DNA of 64,000 bases, from the NCBI GenBank assembly GCA_964451365.1, contig CAYVIB010000002.1, forward strand, positions 1 through 64,000, read 5' to 3'. The stretch is from CAYVIB01 sp964451365. GTDB taxonomy: Bacteria; Pseudomonadota; Gammaproteobacteria; Pseudomonadales; Cellvibrionaceae. Shown piece after piece: positions 17,593-25,129 of the stretch. Under the pieces are notes generated by a model. That model saw nothing but the letters and a program-made list of their open reading frames with translations. It ran no database searches and was not told the origin of the DNA. Numbering within the stretch: the stretch's first letter is position 1; each line of letters opens with the position of its first letter. The position numbers were made by a program, and so were the translations under genes.

Positions 17593-19257
17593 TCAGTTGT
17601 CTTCCATCTTTCCCCAACTGTCCCGCAGGCCAATGGTGCGGTTAAACACCAGCGTATCCGTTTTTGCGTCGCGACAGAAATAGCCTTCCCGTTCAAACTG
17701 GAAACCCTGTCCCGGTTGCGCCGAAGCCAGGCTTTTTTCGCCCTTGCAGTGTTGTAACACAACCAGGCTTTCCGGGTTGATACAGTCGAGAAAATTTTTG
17801 CCCCCGGCATCCGGTGATGGGTCGACAAACAGGCGGTCATAGAGCCGCACTTCCATGTCCACGTTATCGTGCGCGGCTACCCAATGAATAACGCCCTTGG
17901 GGTTGACGCCGTCTTCGGGATTTTGCCCCAGGGTGTTTTCGATTACGCGCGCCCTCACCTCAATAATATTTCCGTCGGTATCTTTGATGGCTTCATCCGC
18001 TTCAATGACATAAGCATTGCGCAGGCGCACGCGCTTGTTCAACACCAGGCGCTTGTATTTTTTGTTGGCCTCCTCGCGAAAATCCTCCTGGTCGATATAC
18101 ACTTCGCGGCCGAAAGGCAGTTCGCGCTCGAGCAGGTCATCGCGGTTCGGGTGCCCCGGCGCGGCCAGCATTTCGGTTTTGCCTTGCGGATAATTCGTCA
18201 GCACCACTTTCAGCGGTTTCAATACGCACATCGCGCGCGGCGCGTTTTTATCCAGGTCGTCGCGAATGGCATGTTCCAGCATCGCCACATCAACGACGCC
18301 GTCTGACTTGGTCACGCCGATCATGTCGCAGAATTTGCGAATGGACGCGGGTGTATAGCCCCGGCGGCGAAAACCGGCGATGGTCGGCATGCGCGGATCG
18401 TCCCAGCCGGCCACATGCTTTTCGTCCACCAGTTGCTTGAGTTTGCGCTTGGAGGTGACAGTGTAATTCAGGTTCAAGCGACCGAATTCATATTGCCGTG
18501 GCTGGCTGGGCACGGGCAGGTTTTCGATAAACCAGTCGTACAACGGCCGATGGTCTGCAAACTCGAGCGTACAAATAGAATGGGTAATATGCTCAATGGC
18601 ATCTTCCTGGCCGTGGGCGAAATCGTAGGTGGGATAGATGCACCACTTGTCACCGGTGCGGTGATGCGACTGTTTGCGAATGCGGTACAGGATCGGGTCA
18701 CGCATATTAATATTGCCGCTGGCCATATCAATCTTCGCCCGCAACACACGGCTGCCCTCTTCGAATTCGCCGTTCTTCATCTCTTCGAGCAGGCGCAGGT
18801 TTTCCTCCACATTTCGCTCGCGATAGGGCGAGTTTCTCCCCGGCTCGGTCAGCGTGCCACGGTATTCCCGCGCCTCATCGGCAGTCAGGTCGCACACGTA
18901 CGCCTTGCCCTGCCGGATCAGATATTGAGCCCATTCATACAGCTCATCGAAATAGGATGATGCGTAGCGCACGTCTCCCGCCCATTGATAGCCGAGCCAG
19001 CGCACATCATCGATGATCGCGTCGACATATTCCTGTTCCTCCCTGGCCGGGTTGGTGTCGTCGAAGCGCAGGTTGCACTCGCCGCCGAATTTTTCCGCCA
19101 GGCCGAAATTGAGGCAGATGGACTTGGCGTGGCCGATATGAAGGTAACCGTTCGGCTCCGGGGGAAAACGGGTAATCAGTTTTTCGTAACGCCCTTCCTC
19201 CAGATCCTTTTTTATAATTTGTTCGAGGAAATTCAGGGGTTTGGTTTCCGTGGTCAT
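17593..19257 (-). CDS. glnS: Glutaminyl-tRNA synthetase
   Basis: The protein is 554 residues from ATG at 19257. A reading from 19365 adds a 36-residue extension absent from the family, so the internal ATG is chosen. Class I motifs are intact: PPEPNGYLHIGHAKS (residues 34-48), and the KMSKS-like VTSKRKLKQL near residue 270. The anticodon-binding beta-barrels make up the C-terminal half. It ligates glutamine to tRNA-Gln in the cytoplasm. It is divergent from ppiB across 140 bases that must hold both promoters. Confidence 0.97.
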   Translation of the reverse strand: MTTETKPLNFLEQIIKKDLEEGRYEKLITRFPPEPNGYLHIGHAKSICLNFGLAEKFGGECNLRFDDTNPAREEQEYVDAIIDDVRWLGYQWAGDVRYASSYFDELYEWAQYLIRQGKAYVCDLTADEAREYRGTLTEPGRNSPYRERNVEENLRLLEEMKNGEFEEGSRVLRAKIDMASGNINMRDPILYRIRKQSHHRTGDKWCIYPTYDFAHGQEDAIEHITHSICTLEFADHRPLYDWFIENLPVPSQPRQYEFGRLNLNYTVTSKRKLKQLVDEKHVAGWDDPRMPTIAGFRRRGYTPASIRKFCDMIGVTKSDGVVDVAMLEHAIRDDLDKNAPRAMCVLKPLKVVLTNYPQGKTEMLAAPGHPNRDDLLERELPFGREVYIDQEDFREEANKKYKRLVLNKRVRLRNAYVIEADEAIKDTDGNIIEVRARVIENTLGQNPEDGVNPKGVIHWVAAHDNVDMEVRLYDRLFVDPSPDAGGKNFLDCINPESLVVLQHCKGEKSLASAQPGQGFQFEREGYFCRDAKTDTLVFNRTIGLRDSWGKMEDN

Positions 19258-19397
19258 AGCCTCGCTGTGCTCTCTCGTGAAAATGTGTTTAGTGGGTAAC
19301 GGCCCCGGCTTGAGATCGGTGGCAAAGCGCGTATTATAGCCACCTCTCATCCTGTCCGCAGGCAAATTATTGGAAATCAGTCTCTTAGGATCTTCAG

Positions 19398-19898
19398 ATG
19401 ATTACATTACATACAAATTTTGGTGACATTGAACTCGAACTGGACTTTGATAAAGCGCCCAAAACCGCGGCAAACTTTAAACAGTATGCCGAAAGCGGCT
19501 TTTATGACGGCACTATCTTTCACCGGGTCATCGACGGCTTTATGATCCAGGGCGGCGGTTTTACACCGGATATGGACCAGAAAGACACCGGCGACCCCAT
19601 TGAAAACGAAGCGGACAACGGCCTGGGCAACGACAACGGTACCATCGCCATGGCTCGAACCATGGACCCACACAGCGCCACCGCGCAGTTTTTCATCAAC
19701 GTGAAGGACAACAGCTTCCTCAACCACACCGGTAAGAATACGAATGGTTGGGGCTATTGTGTGTTTGGCAAGGTCACATCCGGCATGGATGTGGTCGAAA
19801 AAATCAAGGCGGTCGACACCACCAACCGCGCCGGCCACCAGAATGTTCCGGTGGAGCCGGTGGTGATCGAAAAAGTCAGCGTGGCCGGCGAAGAATAA
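19398..19898 (+). CDS. ppiB: Peptidyl-prolyl cis-trans isomerase B (cytoplasmic cyclophilin)
   Basis: A 166-residue cyclophilin without a signal peptide, so it should fold proteins in the cytoplasm. Catalytic and family blocks are clear: FHRVIDGFMIQGGGFT with the active-site Arg, MARTMDPHSATAQFFINV, and FGKVTSGMDVVEKI. It ends one base before the lpxH start, so the two are one operon, as in related bacteria. Confidence 0.95.
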   Translation: MITLHTNFGDIELELDFDKAPKTAANFKQYAESGFYDGTIFHRVIDGFMIQGGGFTPDMDQKDTGDPIENEADNGLGNDNGTIAMARTMDPHSATAQFFINVKDNSFLNHTGKNTNGWGYCVFGKVTSGMDVVEKIKAVDTTNRAGHQNVPVEPVVIEKVSVAGEE

Positions 19899-19899
19899 A

Positions 19900-20616
19900 A
19901 TGGCGGTCTACTTTATTTCAGACCTGCACCTGCACGCCGGCCGTCCGGACCTTGAGACGGCGTTTTACCGGTTCCTCGACGACCACATCAAGGCCGCAGA
20001 CACGCTCTACATCCTGGGCGATTTCTTTGACTCCTGGATTGGGGACGATGAGGACGATGCTTTTTATCTCGGTGTAAAGGCAAAGTTGCGGGAAGTTTCC
20101 AACCGGGCCAAAACTTTTTTCATGCATGGCAACCGGGACTTCCTGATCGGCGAAAAATTTGCAGAGGATACCGGCACAACGCTGTTGCAGGATCCCCACC
20201 TGATTGAACTGGGTGGCGCGAATGTTTTGTTGATGCACGGTGACAGCCTGTGCACCGACGATGTGGAATATATGCAATTTCGCCAGCAGGTGCGCGGCGA
20301 CGCCTGGCAACAGCAGATTCTTGCCCTGCCCCTGCAACAACGCCGGATGATCGCGGCGGACCTGCGGGCCAAAAGCAAGTCCATGAACGCCATGAAAGCC
20401 GAGGATATTGTCGATGCCAACCAGGCCGAGGTGGAAAGGGTTTTGAAAAACCACCAGGTCAAGCTGTTGATTCACGGCCACACGCATCGCCCGAACCGCC
20501 ACTGTTTTACTCTCGACGGAGCAATTGTGGAAAGGACTGTTCTGGGAGATTGGGACAAAACCGGCTGGTACCTGAAGTACGAAGGTGAATTCAATCTGGT
20601 GGAGTTCGACCTGTAG
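19900..20616 (+). CDS. lpxH: UDP-2,3-diacylglucosamine diphosphatase
   Basis: A 238-residue calcineurin-like phosphoesterase. It cleaves UDP-2,3-diacylglucosamine to lipid X in lipid A synthesis, at the inner membrane surface. The metal-binding motifs are all present: SDLHLHAGRP (residues 7-16), LGDFFDSWIGDD (residues 40-51), MHGNRDFLIGE, MHGDSLCTDD and HGHTHRP. Length is normal. It sits one base after ppiB. Confidence 0.96.
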   Translation: MAVYFISDLHLHAGRPDLETAFYRFLDDHIKAADTLYILGDFFDSWIGDDEDDAFYLGVKAKLREVSNRAKTFFMHGNRDFLIGEKFAEDTGTTLLQDPHLIELGGANVLLMHGDSLCTDDVEYMQFRQQVRGDAWQQQILALPLQQRRMIAADLRAKSKSMNAMKAEDIVDANQAEVERVLKNHQVKLLIHGHTHRPNRHCFTLDGAIVERTVLGDWDKTGWYLKYEGEFNLVEFDL

Positions 20617-20776
20617 AGGCAGACCCATGTGTCCGCCCATTACTCCATAATATTGACCTGACGTAAGGGCAGCCCTTGCGGCTGCCCTGGGTAATCGCAA
20701 GGATTACCCCTACAAGTGAAAACGCGAAGGTATGTCTACAAAGGGCGGACACGCGGATCCGCCCCTACGAATGGAA
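20617..20776. repeat. REP-like cluster of three small hairpins between convergent genes
   Basis: Three consecutive stem-loops lie at 20667-20687 (GGGCAGCC with GGCTGCCC), 20689-20709 (GGGTAATC with GATTACCC) and 20743-20764 (GGGCGGA with TCCGCCC). Each has a short loop, and the last two are followed by CCCCTAC. A related unit occurs at 46408-46472. They sit between the stop codons of lpxH and the CBM2 protein gene and could end transcription from both sides. Confidence 0.7.
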
Positions 20777-22723
20777 TCAATTGCAGACGTTATACGACCC
20801 ACCCTGCACGTTCACATTAATCCAGTTGACATTATCTCCACACGGGCTTTCCCTGACGCTGGTGTTGAATACATTCAGGTTGGAGATCGTCACATCACTG
20901 GTGTTGGGGAACTCACTGCGCGCGGCAATGCGTACTTCGCCCCCGCCATTGATCTGGCCACCGTTGATCCTCACGTTGTGGCAGTTTTCGATCAAGATCG
21001 AATTATTGCCATTGTTCGCCAGATCAATGTTGTTAATCTCCGCTCCGCCGGAATTGGACACGCAGAAAATACCGCGACCACCACCGCGTGAAATGACGCG
21101 ATCAACATAAATGTTGGTGGGATACCCGCCGTTGATCCGGCCGTTTTCATTCGCGAAACGCAAAGTCGCATAACCGGTTCCGGTCGCGGTGCCCTCTCCG
21201 TCAACCAGGCCGATATTGGCGTTGCGGGTATTGTTCAACAGCAGGCCGGCGTAAGCTGTATTGCGCGCGGTGACAGTGCCGATCTCCAGGCCGTCGACAT
21301 TCCAGGTTTCGACGCCGTGGTTACCAGTGCCGGATACGTAAATATTATCCATCGTCACATTGGTGCTGCCGTGCAGGTCGCGCTCGAAACGAATACCCAG
21401 GCCTCCGCTCATGCGCATATCGATTTCCCCCAGGTGCAAACCGTGAACATCGGCGAAACGCATACCGAAGTACGGACTGCCGGTCATGTTCAAATAGGGA
21501 ATCGACACATTCTGCCTGCCGATGGCTTCAATCGCGCCCCGGCCGCCGACGTTGCCCACATCCATCGTGCCGCAAACTTCAAACGTTATATTACTCGGCA
21601 GGCTAATGTAGTTATTGCCAATGGAACCGTCGGCGTAAACCGTCACACGCTGGCCCGAGGAGACACTGTTAATGGCGGATGTAATGGCATTGAAGTAATT
21701 ACCGCCTACAGAATTGCCGTTCACGCGGTAATTACCCGGACTGCCCTCCACTCTCGCATTAGGACTGCCCGCGCCGCAGGCGCCGCCACCGCTCGAGCTG
21801 CTGGAAGAGCTGGAACTGGAAGAGCTACCGCTGCAAGTGCCCGCCGACGGATTGTCGCCAACGATCGTCAGCGAATCGATATTCGGCAAACCGTTGTCGC
21901 TGGTGGCGACAAAGCTGACGCTGTTATTTCCGCCGTTTAAAGGAATATTGATGGAATCGACGGTCCAACTCGTCCAGGAGCCGGTTGACGGAAAACCAAT
22001 ACTTCCCACCACGGAGCCGTTAACCAACACATTCGCCGGGCGTGCGCTCGTGGATGCATAGCGCACTTCCAAAATGTAATAGCTGTTGTAACTGGCATTT
22101 ACGTTGTAATCCACGCGCGCGCCGTTGAAGTTATCGGTGTTGGCAAAGCCACTGCCGGTAAAGCCTGCGTTGTTGCTGTCGACCGTGCCATTCAAACCGC
22201 AAAATCCCGCCGCGTTTTCCTGAATGGTGTAACTGGAATCGCCGCCGGAACTGGAGGATGAGCTTGAGCTCGATGAACTTGAACTTGATGAGCTTGAACT
22301 TGATGAGCTTGAGCTGGATGAACTGGAACTGGAAGAGCTTGAACTACTGGAAGAAGACGAACCGGAGCTACCGGAAACCGTGCAGGAGGGCTCCACGAAA
22401 CTGCCGTCGTGGTTCCCCTGTAAGCCGAAGGAGGCGGACTGGCCCGGATTGAGGTTGCTGTTCCAACTGACACCACTGGCGTAAACGGTATTGCCGGTGG
22501 TTTCCATATTGGCGTTCCAGCTGCCTGTGACCTGGGGCGACTCAGCATAATTGAGAGCCACCTCCCAACCCGCCACGCTCGACGAACCGCCGTTTGTTAC
22601 GGTTATATCCAATTGATAACCGCTGTTCCAAACGTTTGAATTCGAAATACTACAGTTAATTTGCGCGTGAACACCCGCGCTGGAAAGCGCGAGCGCCCCC
22701 CATAGAATGGTTTTTCGCAACAT
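20777..22723 (-). CDS. Secreted CBM2 / carbohydrate-binding / right-handed beta-helix protein with poly-Ser linkers
   Basis: A 648-residue exported protein. After a signal peptide (to VHA, residue 20) comes a family 2 carbohydrate-binding module (21-117; SNVWNSGYQLDITVTNGG, WNSNLNPGQSASFGLQG). A poly-Ser linker (about 118-162) follows, then a CBM6/CBM35-like domain (163-290; GFCGLNGTVDSNNAGFTG, ILEVRYAS, DSLTIVGD). A second Ser linker (296-312) leads to a C-terminal beta-helix (320-648) rich in short Asn/Gly turns. CBM2 binds cellulose or xylan, and beta-helix folds include pectate lyases and epimerases. No family catalytic motif is certain, so it may be a lyase or only a binding protein. Confidence 0.8.
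   Translation of the reverse strand: MLRKTILWGALALSSAGVHAQINCSISNSNVWNSGYQLDITVTNGGSSSVAGWEVALNYAESPQVTGSWNANMETTGNTVYASGVSWNSNLNPGQSASFGLQGNHDGSFVEPSCTVSGSSGSSSSSSSSSSSSSSSSSSSSSSSSSSSSSSSSSSSSSSGGDSSYTIQENAAGFCGLNGTVDSNNAGFTGSGFANTDNFNGARVDYNVNASYNSYYILEVRYASTSARPANVLVNGSVVGSIGFPSTGSWTSWTVDSINIPLNGGNNSVSFVATSDNGLPNIDSLTIVGDNPSAGTCSGSSSSSSSSSSSSGGGACGAGSPNARVEGSPGNYRVNGNSVGGNYFNAITSAINSVSSGQRVTVYADGSIGNNYISLPSNITFEVCGTMDVGNVGGRGAIEAIGRQNVSIPYLNMTGSPYFGMRFADVHGLHLGEIDMRMSGGLGIRFERDLHGSTNVTMDNIYVSGTGNHGVETWNVDGLEIGTVTARNTAYAGLLLNNTRNANIGLVDGEGTATGTGYATLRFANENGRINGGYPTNIYVDRVISRGGGRGIFCVSNSGGAEINNIDLANNGNNSILIENCHNVRINGGQINGGGEVRIAARSEFPNTSDVTISNLNVFNTSVRESPCGDNVNWINVNVQGGSYNVCN
22237..22371. 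repeat. Low-complexity serine-codon repeat encoding the first poly-Ser linker
   Basis: On the plus strand this reads as a chain of GAGCTTGATGAACTT-like units, the reverse complement of mixed AGC/TCA/TCG serine codons. Such tracts are typical of linker-rich secreted glycosidases in Cellvibrionales and are prone to length change by slippage. Confidence 0.8.
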
Positions 22724-22858
22724 GACAATTACCGCCGTACTTAGTTATGGAAAGTGTTTCGAATATCCGCCCGGCGAAACCGCCTTCGTCATATGATATT
22801 CGGTTACAGCGGAAGAGAGGTTAGTGTTTTTCCCTTTACGGGGCAAGTAACGGCGGCG

Positions 22859-23452
22859 TCAAAGTACGCCGGAATGAAAACGGAACTCCGTATCTTTCGA
22901 TTGAATCAAGTTTTTTTCCCGCTCCAGGAAAAATTCGACCCTGTCCGATATCTCTTTTCCCCCGGCGGCCTTTTTTGCCAGGCTCAAGTAGTCCTTGTAG
23001 TGGCGGGACTCTGACTTCAGCAGTGACAGATAGAACTTTTTCAACTCCTCGTCCAGGTGCGGCGCGAGTTTTTCAAATCGTTCACAGGAGCGGGCTTCTA
23101 TGATAGCGCCGATAACAAGGGTATCCACCAACTTCGCCGGCTCGTGGGTTCGCACCGGCTTGCGCAGCTCCGCCGCATAGCGCGAAGCTGTCAGTTGCAC
23201 ATATTCGATACCACGCTTTTCCATAAACCCGATCACCTGCTCGAAGTGACGCAGCTCCTCGCGTGCCAGGCGCGACATCTTGTTAAGCAACTCGTAATTT
23301 TCCACGTACCGGTACATCAGGTTAATCGCAGTGCTGGCCGCTTTTTTCTCGCAATTGGCGTGGTCGATCAGCAGAAGATCCTGGTTCGCCAGCGCCTGCT
23401 CAATCCAGGCTTCGGGCGTGACACAAAGTAGAAAATCATTGACTGTTTGCAC
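22859..23452 (-). CDS. miaE: tRNA-(ms2io6A)-hydroxylase
   Basis: A 197-residue ferritin-like diiron protein that hydroxylates the isopentenyl group of ms2i6A37 in tRNAs reading UNN codons. The di-iron ligand pattern is visible: DHANCEKKAAS, EELRHFEQV, ARSCERFEKLAP, and ESRHYKDYL. Length is normal. It follows the DUF1289 gene by eight bases, so the two share a transcript. Confidence 0.92.
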   Translation of the reverse strand: MQTVNDFLLCVTPEAWIEQALANQDLLLIDHANCEKKAASTAINLMYRYVENYELLNKMSRLAREELRHFEQVIGFMEKRGIEYVQLTASRYAAELRKPVRTHEPAKLVDTLVIGAIIEARSCERFEKLAPHLDEELKKFYLSLLKSESRHYKDYLSLAKKAAGGKEISDRVEFFLEREKNLIQSKDTEFRFHSGVL

Positions 23453-23460
23453 GTTGAACC

Positions 23461-23907
23461 TTAGATCTTTTCCATGCGGAAGTAGCGCTCATAGTGCGCG
23501 CGGGAAAGGGTGTAAAAATCGGCGTCAATAGTCTCCCGAATCTCGACCAGGGTCTTGTCGCGCCACTCCGGCAGCAACTGGCAACCAAACTCTGTCAGGT
23601 CCCTGATCTGGCTCGCGCCGGCTTTTAGTAACGTGTAGACCCACGTTTCCGGCCGGGTGGAATCGTCAAAACGAATCTGCTGGGCCTTCATTTCGGCCTT
23701 CAGGCGCTCCCTGTCAAAGATAACCATCCTGGCGTTGACCACCTGGGCCAGTAGCGAGTCCAGGCGCCGGATGACATTTCTTTTCTGTTCGTCGGTATAG
23801 CCGTTCCATTCGATGACTTCGTTGGCGAAGCGCTTGCAGCCGCGACAGACATCGTCGCCGATACCGGTGGAGCAAACGCCGATACAGGGGGTTTTAACCT
23901 TCTTCAC
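23461..23907 (-). CDS. DUF1289 domain protein
   Basis: About 148 residues from GTG at 23907, where the family normally begins (KKVKTPCIGVCSTG). A reading from 24006 adds an unrelated stretch. The N-terminal DUF1289 domain has a four-Cys pattern (TPCIGVCSTGIGDDVCRGCKR), probably binding a metal or iron-sulfur centre. The remaining 90 residues are helical and lack a named family. It is cotranscribed with miaE. Function unknown, though DUF1289 genes often sit beside tRNA or redox genes. Confidence 0.85.
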   Translation of the reverse strand: MKKVKTPCIGVCSTGIGDDVCRGCKRFANEVIEWNGYTDEQKRNVIRRLDSLLAQVVNARMVIFDRERLKAEMKAQQIRFDDSTRPETWVYTLLKAGASQIRDLTEFGCQLLPEWRDKTLVEIRETIDADFYTLSRAHYERYFRMEKI

Positions 23908-24044
23908 TACGTGGATTTCAAAATGTTGTTTAATTTCAGCAAGATAAGATACGTTCTTGAAGCGTTTTATTATATTTCCAGGGTCCCCTCCCGGAACAAG
24001 CGGCAAGTGTACCTGTTTTTGCCAAGAAATAGGGATTTCAGGAT

Positions 24045-24241
24045 GAATGTACTTCCTTTAGCGAGTTATGCCTGGAATTGCAGTGGTAAGTTCGTCTGCC
24101 GAAGGCCCTTCAGAAACCTTCGGCAACATGGTAGAGCCTCCAGGGACGGATTTACGGCATGCTTCAGAAGGGCCTTCGGCAGACGAACTGGTTCGATGGC
24201 ACCGGGGTGTAAAAGAAGTTTTCGCTTAAGTAAATCCATTC
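24045..24241. mobile_element. MITE-like element, copy B (197 bp, imperfect terminal inverted repeats)
   Basis: This copy shares with copy A long blocks such as TTCAGAAACCTTCGGCAACA and GGTAGAGCCTCCAGGGA, and it ends at both sides in GAATG-type repeats (24045-24062 and 24224-24241), imperfect here. It has its own strong inner palindrome: GTTCGTCTGCCGAAGGCCCT (24090-24109) pairs with AGGGCCTTCGGCAGACGAAC (24169-24188). It lies just upstream of the DUF1289/miaE pair and may carry or disturb its promoter. Confidence 0.78.
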
Positions 24242-24333
24242 AGATTATTACTGCACAAGCCGTTGCACCGTTTTGGTGCTGACATGATCCTCCCCCTTCC
24301 ACTGAATCGCCATCTCTTGCACTTGCGTCAGTC

Positions 24334-24363
24334 AAAAATCTACCGCCTCAGCGGTAGATTTTT
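24334..24363 (-). terminator. Strong hairpin terminator on the minus strand
   Basis: A perfect 13-bp stem (AAAAATCTACCGC and GCGGTAGATTTTT) with a four-base loop. As read on the minus strand it follows the small decayed frame at 24388-24689 and ends in a T-run. It is symmetric, so it can also act on the plus strand. Confidence 0.75.
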
Positions 24364-24387
24364 AATGCCTTTATCGCGTGTACCGAA

Positions 24388-24689
24388 TCATGCTGAACAA
24401 CGGATAGCACTGGTTTTTGCTGCCGGTGCTTTTGGATACCCAGACCTGTTGCTCCCAGTTAAAGTCGTTATAACTCGACTCGTCTTCACGCACTTGATTA
24501 TGCCGTAATCCATTTCGTTATACCCCTCCTCTTCGCAAAACTGATTACCATTTTTTGCGTCGATAAAAAAGTTTTTTAATGTTCCATAACTGGTTCGGAC
24601 GCTTTGGATTATAGAAGCTGCCGTATTTGACGGCACCCGCACCGGAAGCCGAAAGCAAAAATCACGGTAAAAATGCTGTATTTCTTCAT
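24388..24689 (-). pseudogene. Small exported protein gene, apparently frameshifted
   Basis: An ATG at 24689 with a GGAAG site opens a signal-like start (MKKYSIFTVIFAFGF) that hits a stop after 26 codons. A different frame from 24642 continues for 84 residues (GTLKNFFIDAKNG, CEEEGYNEMDYGIIKCVKTSR, two Cys). A one-base shift near 24645 would join them into one exported protein of about 100 residues, and a strong terminator follows directly. I do not recognise a family. It could be a young pseudogene or a sequence error. Confidence 0.3.
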
Positions 24690-25129
24690 TCTACACTTCC
24701 TTTTCAGATTAATAGCTTAAGGTTGATGTCCATCCGTTAACACTCGGCGAACGCAGCTATTTTAATCGGAAATTGTGAACATCAATTTTCCGCTTTGTTA
24801 AATAAAAAATAACTATTTTTTAATTCTGCTTTTGCCGCCAGGCAAAATGGGTAATTAACAAAAAGGAAGGAAACCAGACAACAAATCCACGAATGTGCGG
24901 CAAAGTTTTGAAACAAAAAACGAAGGCGTTTTTTACAACCAAAGTCGCAGTTACATGCCCGGGCAATTGGCGCAAAATCACTCTCCTTAACACTTGGCGC
25001 GCTTTACTGTAAAATCGCGCCGCGCTTCGGGCTCCCGTTCCATAGAAGAGCCCTTGAAAAATTTTACAGCGGGGTAAAGATCCCGCCCAAACGGCAACTT
25101 TGCCAGCAATTACCAGAGGAACCGCCGTA
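24690..25129. other. Intergenic leader of acnB
   Basis: About 440 bases, AT-rich at first. No gene is supported; an open minus-strand frame at 24820-25137 has no family resemblance. The acnB promoter is annotated separately. Confidence 0.4.
24987..25015 (+). promoter_or_regulatory. Sigma-70-type promoter for acnB
   Basis: A -35 box TTAACA (24987-24992) and a -10 box TAAAAT (25010-25015) are separated by exactly 17 bases. This would give a leader of about 108 bases before the GTG start at 25130. Confidence 0.5.

Noticed and set aside
22237..22371. Regular repeats resembling a CRISPR array
   Set aside because: They are serine codons within a coding frame, with no unique spacers.
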